53,092 bases of DNA from a virus. Shown piece after piece: positions 35,759 to 43,303 of this stretch. A model generated the notes under the pieces. It saw only the letters and a program-made list of their open reading frames with translations, searched no databases and was not told the origin of the DNA. The stretch covers positions 1 to 53,092 of the IMG/VR virus record IMGVR_UViG_3300033149_001838. One strand, written 5' to 3'. Position numbers and translations under genes: made by a program. Position 1 is the stretch's first letter; each line of letters opens with the position of its first letter.

Positions 35759-36808
35759 CTAGACTTTTGGCAGGGTGGAACAACCCCTGTGAATTTTTTT
35801 GTGACATTTATTGCATAAAGTTATGCCGTTATCAATATCAAGAGATTGTACAGGATCACAAATAACTGGCTCAATATGATGAGCTGTTAAATTATTCTTA
35901 CTACCACAGATCTGGCAGGTATAATTATCTCTAGATTTAACCAGGTCTGCCCATTCTTTCTGGTGAGGGCGAGAATACTCTTTGAAACCTTTGGGGTATT
36001 TAACCTGACCATAAACAGGGCAAGCTTGTTTACAAGAATCTGAACAGTAGAATCTATGTCCACCATGTTTATTTATAGCTATAATTCTACTAACTACATT
36101 TGATTTCTTTGGTGTAAACCACTTATCACAATTAGAGCATTTAACTTCTAGATAACCTTCTTCAGTTTTTCTAGTCTCCTCTACAGGATATAATTTATCA
36201 GCATAGGTGTCATATAATGGGATATTTAGTTTAGACACGCCACCCTTCCATGAGGGATGTTTATCTTCTTTTAATACTGAACAAATTGGGCATCTTTGCC
36301 CCTGCTGGAAATTATTCCACCTGATAAAGTGAACATGCCCATTTGGGCATAATAGTTTCAACTTAGTCTTCTGGCTATTAACATAATCTGATAGCAGTTT
36401 GTATCCTTGTGATTCTACATATTGTTTAACTTTCTCATATGTTATTTTATTACCAGCACAGTAGGGACATCTAGTACCAGCTACAAAACAGTCAAACCTA
36501 ACTGACCAATTATGCCCTTCACTACATTGCAGTTTTAGCTTAACTCTACTCTCATAACTTCCAGATAGCAACTTATACCCATTATACTCAATCACAGATT
36601 TTACATCTTCATAAGTATATTTTATTTTTCCAGCACAATAAGGGCATCTTTTACCTTGCTGAAAATTTCTCCACCTTGCAAAATAAACATGTCCTTTGCT
36701 ACAACATAAATGCAATTTTGTATTTGCATTTATATACTCTTTGGATAATAACTGATACCCTTCTTTTTCGATTATAGACTTGACATATTCATAGGTAAAT
36801 TTTCTCAT
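35759..36808 (-). CDS. HNH homing endonuclease with three zinc-ribbon repeats
   Basis: A 349-residue protein: three ~58-residue repeats (FTYEYVKSIIEKEGYQLLS..., CSKGHVYF..., RCPYCAG), the SWKGGVSKLNIPLYDTYA linker, a CSNCDKWF and YCSDSCKQAC segment and a C-terminal HNH nuclease (CQICG, AHHIEPVI, DNGITLCNKCHKKIH). The last residues (RGCSTLPKV) differ from the KLxELR end of its sisters: the 3' end appears to be replaced by the CCCTGCCAAAAG sequence. It has its own promoter and the structured leader, and inserts between the tail-tube-like and decoration genes. Confidence 0.88.
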   Translation of the reverse strand: MRKFTYEYVKSIIEKEGYQLLSKEYINANTKLHLCCSKGHVYFARWRNFQQGKRCPYCAGKIKYTYEDVKSVIEYNGYKLLSGSYESRVKLKLQCSEGHNWSVRFDCFVAGTRCPYCAGNKITYEKVKQYVESQGYKLLSDYVNSQKTKLKLLCPNGHVHFIRWNNFQQGQRCPICSVLKEDKHPSWKGGVSKLNIPLYDTYADKLYPVEETRKTEEGYLEVKCSNCDKWFTPKKSNVVSRIIAINKHGGHRFYCSDSCKQACPVYGQVKYPKGFKEYSRPHQKEWADLVKSRDNYTCQICGSKNNLTAHHIEPVICDPVQSLDIDNGITLCNKCHKKIHRGCSTLPKV

Positions 36809-36814
36809 AATATT

Positions 36815-36884
36815 CCTCCTACTAGGATTAAGTGGTGGGGGTGAGTAGGCACCCCCTACGAAGTTAGCTAGACTTCTACCACTT
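36815..36884 (-). promoter_or_regulatory. Structured leader RNA, copy B: three-way junction with pseudoknot
   Basis: Minus strand: outer stem AAGUGGU with ACCACUU (36884-36878, 36836-36830), hairpin 1 GAAGU-CUAGCUA-ACUUC, hairpin 2 GGGGGUG-CCUACU-CACCCCC. Loop CCUACU (36849-36844) is complementary to AGUAGG (36823-36818), overlapping AGGAGG (36820-36815). ATG follows at 36808. The leader is about 85 bases from the expected transcription start. Confidence 0.85.
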
Positions 36885-36898
36885 TAGTTTATGTCTAT

Positions 36899-36927
36899 AT
36901 TATAACATATTTTGACTAAAATGTCAA
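36899..36927 (-). promoter_or_regulatory. Consensus sigma70 promoter for the HNH gene
   Basis: Minus strand TTGACA (36927-36922), 17 bp, TATAAT (36904-36899). The upstream AT-rich sequence is shared with the promoter at 1750-1778. Confidence 0.85.
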
Positions 36928-36964
36928 GTAAAAAATGATATTAATTGAAAATAATTTAACTAAA

Positions 36965-37004
36965 CTCCTGGCGGGGTGAAACACATGTTCTACCCTGCCA
37001 GAAG
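36965..37004 (-). terminator. Probable terminator upstream of the endonuclease cassette
   Basis: On the minus strand CUUCUGGCAGGGU (37004-36992) pairs with ACCCCGCCAGGAG (36977-36965), 12 of 13 positions, followed by UUUAGUUAAAUUAUUUU. It lies after the tail-tube-like gene and before the cassette promoter, so it would separate the two transcripts. The sequence CCGCCAGGAG is a variant of the CCTTGCCAAAAG found at the other cassettes. Confidence 0.6.
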
Positions 37005-37097
37005 TTCAAGTTATACTAAATTATTTTCTGACACAAAAAATGTTATTCTTTTATGTCAAAAATGTTAAAATTACACCGATGTAACTACTTAATATCA

Positions 37098-37658
37098 TTA
37101 ATGATAACTCAGGTCAAGACGTCCAAGAGGTGCATCTAACCATGTGGCGTTAGATCCGTCACTTGACTGGTACTGAAGGACCTCAAGTATCATATTCCCC
37201 TGCCACCAGTCTTCAATATTTAGTGCAAGTCCACCATCAGGTCTAATCGTGCACTTCGGAATGAGATACTGCATATCTCTACCAATATTAGTATGTACAT
37301 ACACAATAGCAGATCCATCATCGGTAGTATCCTGCATGACTTTAAGGACACTTCCAGTATTAGATGCCAAGAAGTATTTCTTCAGGTTATTAACGTTCAT
37401 CTCATCAAATGTGAAGGACATAGTGAGAGAAACAGTATTTTCAACAGTTTTATCTTTAATACGTTTACCGTCAGCCGAAACCCAATGATCGACATAGGTA
37501 ATGTCAGGCGTAAACTCCCCAGCAACTATATTGCCCAGGCTGTTATTATCATTACGGAACTCTAAGGGAGAAGCATCAAGAGACGCATTCCCAACAGTAC
37601 TGTTCCAATAAAGATCAATCCCAGAGATTGTGTAGTTGCCTGTATCAACAGTAGCCAT
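37098..37658 (-). CDS. Major tail tube-like protein
   Basis: A 186-residue protein. It starts ATVDTGNYTISGIDLYWN, has LGNIVAGEFTPDITYVDHW and a KRIKDKTVENTVSLTMSFTFDEMNVNNLKKYF strand-helix, the pattern of siphovirus and myovirus tail tube subunits, with a beta C-terminus. In lambda-type phages this gene lies just before gpG; here it is about 20 kb upstream, between the scaffold block and the decoration protein. Alternative: another head or neck structural protein. Confidence 0.55.
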   Translation of the reverse strand: MATVDTGNYTISGIDLYWNSTVGNASLDASPLEFRNDNNSLGNIVAGEFTPDITYVDHWVSADGKRIKDKTVENTVSLTMSFTFDEMNVNNLKKYFLASNTGSVLKVMQDTTDDGSAIVYVHTNIGRDMQYLIPKCTIRPDGGLALNIEDWWQGNMILEVLQYQSSDGSNATWLDAPLGRLDLSYH

Positions 37659-37672
37659 TCAAATCAACTCCT

Positions 37673-38566
37673 TTAATGTGAATTAATAATCCACTTATAC
37701 TTATATATTTCAATAGGACATTTGCCTATATATTCAAAAAATGTAGATAAAGAAGAATACGGTATATTAATCGTAAACCCTTTGTATTTTTTTGCTTTTA
37801 TTCCTATAGAGATAAATTTGCTGACTAGAAAATCAACATCACCCTCCGTAAAAGAATTAGTAGCAAATGTTATAGTAGGATTCTCCTTTTTATCTTTTCT
37901 TCTATTGAGACTTCCATCTCCTAGATACCACTGTCGTACCAATACAGGAGACAGTGACAGCGTTTTGGGCACCAATTTCTTTTTATTGACGTAGAATAAG
38001 TCATAAATCTCTTTTAACTCAGGATAAGTCCTAGTAGCAAAATGATAGACCGTAGCATTACCAGTCTTTTGCACATAAATCGGCTTCCCGATAGCTTTGA
38101 TATTATATCTCTTAAAAGTATCTATCAACCAATAAAGATATTCTATATGTTTATTGCCATGCTGATAGAGTGCTGTAAATTTACTGTTACTGACTAACGT
38201 ACCGTCACCTAACAGTTCTCCATATATAAAATCCCTTATATATGAATCTAAATAACAGGTATTTCTAGTTGACAGAAAGACCTGCTCGTCTTTGTCTCTA
38301 ATCGGAATATTGTATTTATATAGCCAAGTACAGATTGTACTTCTTGCTACTGATAGAGATAGTGCTATTTCTCCAGCACTTAATTTCTCAGTTACATACT
38401 TATTTTCCAACCACTCTTTATCAGTATATTTTGGAATTTTCTTGATCTTATGTCTATATAAATAAGATATCAATGCAGCTTTAGATATACCTAATAATTT
38501 TGCTACATCTTCTCTAGATTTATTATTACAGATATACTCTTGATAAATTAGTGTATCTCTATCCAT
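37673..38566 (-). CDS. LAGLIDADG homing endonuclease with two helix-turn-helix segments
   Basis: A 297-residue protein. N-terminal residues ~15-85 contain two helix-turn-helix units (REDVAKLLGISKAALISYLYRH and SAGEIALSLSVARSTICTWLYKYNI). The nuclease part carries both motifs: FIYGELLGDGTL (~115) and VRQWYLGDGSLN (~205), so a single chain forms the active site. It starts inside the last codons of the glycosyltransferase gene (8-base overlap), so it is translationally coupled. It has no promoter or leader RNA of its own, unlike the neighbouring HNH genes. Confidence 0.88.
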   Translation of the reverse strand: MDRDTLIYQEYICNNKSREDVAKLLGISKAALISYLYRHKIKKIPKYTDKEWLENKYVTEKLSAGEIALSLSVARSTICTWLYKYNIPIRDKDEQVFLSTRNTCYLDSYIRDFIYGELLGDGTLVSNSKFTALYQHGNKHIEYLYWLIDTFKRYNIKAIGKPIYVQKTGNATVYHFATRTYPELKEIYDLFYVNKKKLVPKTLSLSPVLVRQWYLGDGSLNRRKDKKENPTITFATNSFTEGDVDFLVSKFISIGIKAKKYKGFTINIPYSSLSTFFEYIGKCPIEIYKYKWIINSH

Positions 38567-39743
38567 TATAGAGCAATTTATCTATATCGTTATTCCCATA
38601 CTCAAATACTGATAGCTTATAGATATCTTCTGGTATTTCTTTTCTATTTACTTTTAGTAACTGAGCAAACAGATTTTCAATTTTCCAGATGTAGTTCTCC
38701 ATTACCAGTTCTTTTCGCTTCTTCTTAATCGACTTCATGATATCAAGATAAGCATCTTGCAAATGACTAGTATCACCTATCCCACTGATATCATCAAAGG
38801 TGAATCCAATGTTATGTTTGTCTACGTATTTCTCAGTTTCGGGACACCAACAAGCCAGAGAAGGCAGTCCAGCCATTAAGTATTCAAACATTTTATTGGT
38901 TAGTGTCAAATTCACTTGAGCTTGTTTTCCGTCTTTGTTGTTAAAAACTACAATGCCATATTTGTATTTAGTTAGTGCTGGCATTAGATCATCATAATCT
39001 GTGGGGGGATATACAACAGCCCCCATATTCTGAAAGGTCTCATATGCTGATAAATTGCCACAATACATATGAACTTCGTTACCCATCTCAATAATCTTTT
39101 TTAGTATATCATGAATATCCCTATAAGGAAACAAAGTGTTTAGCTGTACCTCATTAGGAGGATTAGCTCCACCTTCGTACACCAAGTTCTGCCTATTTGG
39201 TATTAAATTTTTGTCATACTCAACAATATCTTTATTACAGTAAGAATACAACTGTATAGTAGGAACAGATATCCTCAAAATTTTATTTACGTACTTCTGA
39301 ATGGGCTCAGAGACATAGATTAGACCATCAGCAGCATTTAGCATTTCTAACTCATCGGGAGGACTGAATCCTCTCCTAATTATTTCTAGGTCATGGCAGT
39401 CTACCAGAAGTCTAACTTTATCCTGCATGTCCATAGCATTTATAACTTCTCTAATCCACGCAGCAGGTTGGTGGGGCTCATTATCCCAGGTGATAGCCCT
39501 AACACCTAATTTGATATAATTAGCAACTGCATTTTGCAACTGCTGTTTACTCTGCCAGATTGTATAGGTCTCATACTCGTTAGTCCCATAAGCTACTTTA
39601 GACCCCATTCCATGAATCTCATAGCCTATTTTTCTTAATGCTCTAGTTTTTTTAATGCATCTAATACAATGGTGTGCTGCCACTTCTAGCAACTTCACAG
39701 GATTCCCCTTCTCATCCAAGATTGGTTTATTGTAGTCAGTCAT
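38559..39743 (-). CDS. Glycosyltransferase, GT-B fold
   Basis: A 394-residue GT-B enzyme with MLNAADGLIYVSEPIQKYV, QNLVYEGGANPPNEVQ, EVHMYCGN, YGIVVFNNKDGKQAQVNLTLTNKMFEYLMAGLPSLAC (nucleotide-sugar-binding segment with E) and YIWKIENLFAQL. The first ~30 residues contain AAHHCIRCIKKTRAL. It sits between a HNH endonuclease, whose last codons supply its ribosome site, and a LAGLIDADG gene. It could glycosylate a virion protein, as it is embedded in head genes. Confidence 0.75.
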   Translation of the reverse strand: MTDYNKPILDEKGNPVKLLEVAAHHCIRCIKKTRALRKIGYEIHGMGSKVAYGTNEYETYTIWQSKQQLQNAVANYIKLGVRAITWDNEPHQPAAWIREVINAMDMQDKVRLLVDCHDLEIIRRGFSPPDELEMLNAADGLIYVSEPIQKYVNKILRISVPTIQLYSYCNKDIVEYDKNLIPNRQNLVYEGGANPPNEVQLNTLFPYRDIHDILKKIIEMGNEVHMYCGNLSAYETFQNMGAVVYPPTDYDDLMPALTKYKYGIVVFNNKDGKQAQVNLTLTNKMFEYLMAGLPSLACWCPETEKYVDKHNIGFTFDDISGIGDTSHLQDAYLDIMKSIKKKRKELVMENYIWKIENLFAQLLKVNRKEIPEDIYKLSVFEYGNNDIDKLLYNG

Positions 39744-40796
39744 TTATAAATTCCTCAGTTCTGTAAGTTTACAACCTGTTTGATTATGCACTTTTTTATG
39801 GCATTTACTGCAAAGAGTTACACCATTATCAATGTCAGCACTCATAATGGGCTCACAAACCACGGGATCAATATGATGTGCTACTAAGTTATCCTTACTA
39901 CCACATATCTGACAGGTATAGTTGTCTCTAGCTTTGACTATATTAGCCCACTCAGTCTGATGAGGTCTTTTTGTATTAAACCCTTTAGGATATTTACTTC
40001 GATTATAAATACTACAACTACGTTTACATTCAGTAGAACAATAAAACCTACTACCACCACCATTATTAATCGCCATATACCTTGCACTAACAGCCCGTTT
40101 TGTAGGAATAAACCATTTCTGACAATTAGAGCATCTAACTTGTAAATATCCTTCTTTTGTTTCTCTAGTCTCTTCTATAGGTTCTAACAATGAGGCATGA
40201 ACAGAATATACACTTTTTCTAACCTCTATACCTAAAACCTCAGCATTCATTACAACATCCCTACATTTATAACATCTACTACCGCTACTAAAAATATCCC
40301 AGGTAGTCTCTAGAATATGTCCTCTGGTACATCTAACTATCAGCTTATTCTTTGCAGATACATATGTTTCGGAGAGCAATGTATAGTTCTGAGATTCAAT
40401 ATAAGCTCTAACATAGTCTATGTCAAGTTGGGATTTACCTACACAGAAGGGACACCTAAATCCATGCTTAAAGTTATCCCAAGTTACTTTATAAACATGC
40501 CCCTTGTCACATTGGATTTTTAATTTATCATAACGTGCATTATGATACACATCTGACAAACAAGTATACCCAAAAGAACTCACGTATTGTTTTACATCAG
40601 ATATAGTTTTATACCTACCAGCACAATAGGGACAGCGTTTGCCCGTCTTGAAATTTCCAAACTTAACCTCATATTCATGCCCCTGTGAACACCTAACTAA
40701 TAGCTTGGTTCCGTTATTAACATATTCTTTACTTAATAACTTGTATCCTTGAGACTCTATATAGTTTTTTACATAATCATAAGTTAGTTTCTTCAT
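39744..40796 (-). CDS. HNH homing endonuclease with three zinc-ribbon repeats, leaderless copy
   Basis: A 350-residue protein with three zinc-ribbon repeats (GYKLLSKEYVNNGTKL..., RCPYCAG), a linker that lacks the SWKGG piece of its sisters, the CSNCQKWF and YCSTECKRSC segment and an HNH nuclease (CQICG, AHHIDPVV, DNGVTLCSKCHKKVH). Upstream there is no promoter, no three-way-junction RNA and no Shine-Dalgarno: the sequence shared with copy B begins only at AATATTATG. Its expression probably depends on readthrough. The C-terminal KLTELRNL codons carry TGAGGA, the ribosome site for the glycosyltransferase that begins right after. Confidence 0.85.
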   Translation of the reverse strand: MKKLTYDYVKNYIESQGYKLLSKEYVNNGTKLLVRCSQGHEYEVKFGNFKTGKRCPYCAGRYKTISDVKQYVSSFGYTCLSDVYHNARYDKLKIQCDKGHVYKVTWDNFKHGFRCPFCVGKSQLDIDYVRAYIESQNYTLLSETYVSAKNKLIVRCTRGHILETTWDIFSSGSRCYKCRDVVMNAEVLGIEVRKSVYSVHASLLEPIEETRETKEGYLQVRCSNCQKWFIPTKRAVSARYMAINNGGGSRFYCSTECKRSCSIYNRSKYPKGFNTKRPHQTEWANIVKARDNYTCQICGSKDNLVAHHIDPVVCEPIMSADIDNGVTLCSKCHKKVHNQTGCKLTELRNL

Positions 40797-40815
40797 AATA
40801 TTTTCAATACTGCCA

Positions 40816-40956
40816 CTAACTTTCTTTTGATTTTTTAAGTTCTTCTAGCTCCTCCATTAAGAGTCTAATTTGTACCCTCATATTAGCAATAGCCATCAGT
40901 TGTTCGCCTATAATTTTCTCTATCTCTTTAGTCATATATTCCTGTTCTTTATTCAT
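40816..40956 (-). CDS. Small helical protein, 46 residues
   Basis: ATG at 40956 follows an AGGAGA ribosome site; stop TAG at 40818. The peptide (MNKEQEYMTKEIEKIIGEQ, then ANMRVQIRLLMEELEELKK) is a single amphipathic helix or coiled coil, and follows the scaffold gene by 9 bases. It might assist capsid assembly. I do not recognise a family. Confidence 0.65.
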   Translation of the reverse strand: MNKEQEYMTKEIEKIIGEQLMAIANMRVQIRLLMEELEELKKSKES

Positions 40957-40965
40957 ACTAATCTC

Positions 40966-41859
40966 CTATGCAGATCGCTTTTCTTTTATAGCCGCCATCT
41001 TCTTATCTCTGACACGCTTGGTCTCAATAAGATCTTCAACAGAAAGCCTCTTCATCTCTGCCTCATGAATAAGCTTAGGATCTTTCGGGTCATAGTCATC
41101 ACCACTATGTGTTTTACTAGAGCTAGTAGACAACTCGGACTGTTTTGTACCTGTACCCTCTGTATTAACAGATGCTTCTACCAGATTTTCATTCTCTTCT
41201 GCTGATAAGAACTCACTTACATATTCATCAACCGTCTTTTCATCAACAAGTTTGCCCTTATCATTATATTTGAGATACACAAACTTATCTAGATCTGCAT
41301 CATAGGTGAAATCACCTCTTAATAATCTGACTATCTGATTTGTATTAAGTGCTTTATTTTTTATAGCTACTCTAGCAATCTCATTTTCCAGTTTAGCTTC
41401 ACGAAGAGAACTAATATGTTGCTCTTTCTTCTGAAGTTCACTTTCTTTTTCCTCCAGTTTACTGGAAAGACTCTGAGTCTCCTGTTCCATCTTATGCTTA
41501 AGTCTATTAAATTCCTTCTCATACTCAATTTGCTTTCTCTCCCACTCAGAGGCATTCTTGAGTTTCTCCTCTTCCTCTTTCTGCTGCATTTCTTCCCTAA
41601 AAGACCGAAGTTCTTTCAACTCCTCCATCATAGTTTCAACATCGGCTTTATCAGGAATACCCTTCAACTGTTCCTTAAACTGATTTAGTTCTTCTTTAAG
41701 CTTACGCTTATCTTTCTTAACAGTATCACGCTGCGAAATAACTTTTTTGAGTTCATTCCTTAGAAATTCAGCCTCTTCTTCTGGATCTTTACCATCTTTC
41801 TGAATCTCGTCTCCATTCTCAGTAGAATCCTCTACTATTTTTCCTTCTTTATCTTTCAT
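40966..41859 (-). CDS. Capsid scaffolding protein
   Basis: A 297-residue, highly charged coiled-coil protein: acidic N-terminus (DEIQKDGKDPEEEAEFL), a ~130-residue central coiled coil (~30-160), a folded part (LLRGDFTYDADLDKFVYL) and a basic C-terminus (RVRDKKMAAIKEKR) expected to bind capsid subunits. Position between portal and capsid genes fits phage minor structural gp20-type scaffolds. No protease domain is seen. Confidence 0.8.
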   Translation of the reverse strand: MKDKEGKIVEDSTENGDEIQKDGKDPEEEAEFLRNELKKVISQRDTVKKDKRKLKEELNQFKEQLKGIPDKADVETMMEELKELRSFREEMQQKEEEEKLKNASEWERKQIEYEKEFNRLKHKMEQETQSLSSKLEEKESELQKKEQHISSLREAKLENEIARVAIKNKALNTNQIVRLLRGDFTYDADLDKFVYLKYNDKGKLVDEKTVDEYVSEFLSAEENENLVEASVNTEGTGTKQSELSTSSSKTHSGDDYDPKDPKLIHEAEMKRLSVEDLIETKRVRDKKMAAIKEKRSA

Positions 41860-41879
41860 ATCTATTATCCTCCGATAAC

Positions 41880-42677
41880 TTATTTAAAAAAAGTGTTGTA
41901 GGTTATGCTTGAATCAAGCAATTCAACAGCTATATTCCTCATTTCTCCATTCAAATCATCTAAACTAAACTTCTGTTTACGTTGTGAAAATGGATTAACA
42001 CTATAAATATTACTAAAGGGATCTGGAGAGGCATTAACTTTTGCCCCTAAATATAATTTAATATTACTGATATTTTCATTGAATCCCTCTAGACCTAAAA
42101 ATGTAAATAACTCACTGTATACATCTATATTGTCTATTTCGCTAAATTTAAGTACTCTCCATTTGTCCTCTTCAATATTATCAATTAAGTTAGTATAAAT
42201 ATAATCATTCTTAACAACCCAATACCATATACTTTTCACAGCGGGGGGTAATCTTTTCCAGAATTTATTGATAGGGTCCTTTGCTGAGGGAGTTAAAGGA
42301 TTAGATAGAGCATGATGTCTATTAGTAGCATAAAATCCTCTAGCCAAAGCACTCATTACAAATTCTATTGGATCTCTTACACTAAAAATATAGTTAGGTT
42401 TAAAATAATTATTAATATCTTTATGTTTTGGTAGAAAAAAGAGATGATTAGAACTTTCACCATATATTAGATCTGTTTCATTTACAGCTTTTAATAGTAT
42501 GGAAAAAATAGTGAAATAAAACTCACAATCTATATTATACAATATCTCACTCATATTAGCATAAGATACATCAGATTTTTGGAACACACATTTTGAATTA
42601 GTAGCCTCATTAAAAACTTTAGACATCAACTGTGTACCACATCTACCAGTTCCAATACAAAAATAGGGTTCTTTCAT
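41880..42677 (-). CDS. Sulfotransferase-like protein
   Basis: A 265-residue protein with CIGTGRCGTQLMSKVF at the N-terminus, the 5'-phosphosulfate-binding loop (GxxRCGT) of PAPS-dependent sulfotransferases, and IFSVRDPIEFVMSALARGF (~100-118), the 3'-phosphate binding RDP...S motif. The acceptor-binding region is unassigned. It would transfer sulfate from PAPS to a sugar, lipid or protein. It sits between a methyltransferase and the scaffold gene, an unusual neighbourhood. Confidence 0.75.
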   Translation of the reverse strand: MKEPYFCIGTGRCGTQLMSKVFNEATNSKCVFQKSDVSYANMSEILYNIDCEFYFTIFSILLKAVNETDLIYGESSNHLFFLPKHKDINNYFKPNYIFSVRDPIEFVMSALARGFYATNRHHALSNPLTPSAKDPINKFWKRLPPAVKSIWYWVVKNDYIYTNLIDNIEEDKWRVLKFSEIDNIDVYSELFTFLGLEGFNENISNIKLYLGAKVNASPDPFSNIYSVNPFSQRKQKFSLDDLNGEMRNIAVELLDSSITYNTFFK

Positions 42678-42681
42678 TCAC

Positions 42682-43302
42682 TTACCTCGGATTTCGTACT
42701 AGGAAATTAATAGTAGAGAGTTCAATAGTATAAAAAAATGTAAAAAATAATCTTGATATTTCCTCCTTAGTATAAATACGGAAATGATAATCATTGGTAG
42801 CTGTTGTAATACACTTTTGACGATCCTCTTCAGATGATGCTATATAAGTTGTGCCAACAAGTACACCAGTAGATGTTAAAACTCTAGAAATTTCACTAAT
42901 AACTTTGTACCCATCCTCCAGAGTAAAATGCTCTATAACTTCCATCAAAAGAACCACATCAACTGAGTTGTCCTCAAACTCTAGCTGCCTACAATCCATA
43001 CACTTAAAAACAACATTTTCTTTTGGATTATTATCATTACAAAACTTTATAACTTCTTTACTATTATCAATACCATAAACTCTATCTGCTTTATCACTAA
43101 CAATATTCACTCCCCAACCTAGCCCAGAACCTACATCTAAAACTGTTTTACCATCACATAGAGATAATACATTAAGGTACCTACTTAACATTACCCTGAA
43201 ATAACCAGATTTTTGAAAAATAGGATTATTAGGAGCATCTCGTTCACCAACTAAATTACTAGCTACAGCGACTTTATAAGACTCATCAGATAAACCTAAC
43301 AT
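42682..43302 (-). CDS. SAM-dependent methyltransferase, class I
   Basis: A 206-residue enzyme: VLDVGSGLGWGVNIV (SAM-binding loop, ~53), VYGIDNSKEVIKFC (acidic loop), CMDCRQLEFEDNSVDVVLLMEVIEHF, and VLTSTGVLVGTTY. Methyltransferases with this MEVIEH motif modify sugars, lipids or small molecules as well as proteins. The first ~40 residues (SNLVGERDAPNNPIFQ) are like those in sugar-chain enzymes of glycosyltransferase clusters. Starts one base after the portal stop. Confidence 0.8.
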   Translation of the reverse strand: MLGLSDESYKVAVASNLVGERDAPNNPIFQKSGYFRVMLSRYLNVLSLCDGKTVLDVGSGLGWGVNIVSDKADRVYGIDNSKEVIKFCNDNNPKENVVFKCMDCRQLEFEDNSVDVVLLMEVIEHFTLEDGYKVISEISRVLTSTGVLVGTTYIASSEEDRQKCITTATNDYHFRIYTKEEISRLFFTFFYTIELSTINFLVRNPR

Positions 43303-43303
43303 A

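Noticed and set aside
33889-36884. Purine-type riboswitch because of the three-way junction
   Set aside because: Conserved junction bases and loop-loop pairing of that class are absent; the pairing here is between a loop and the ribosome site.
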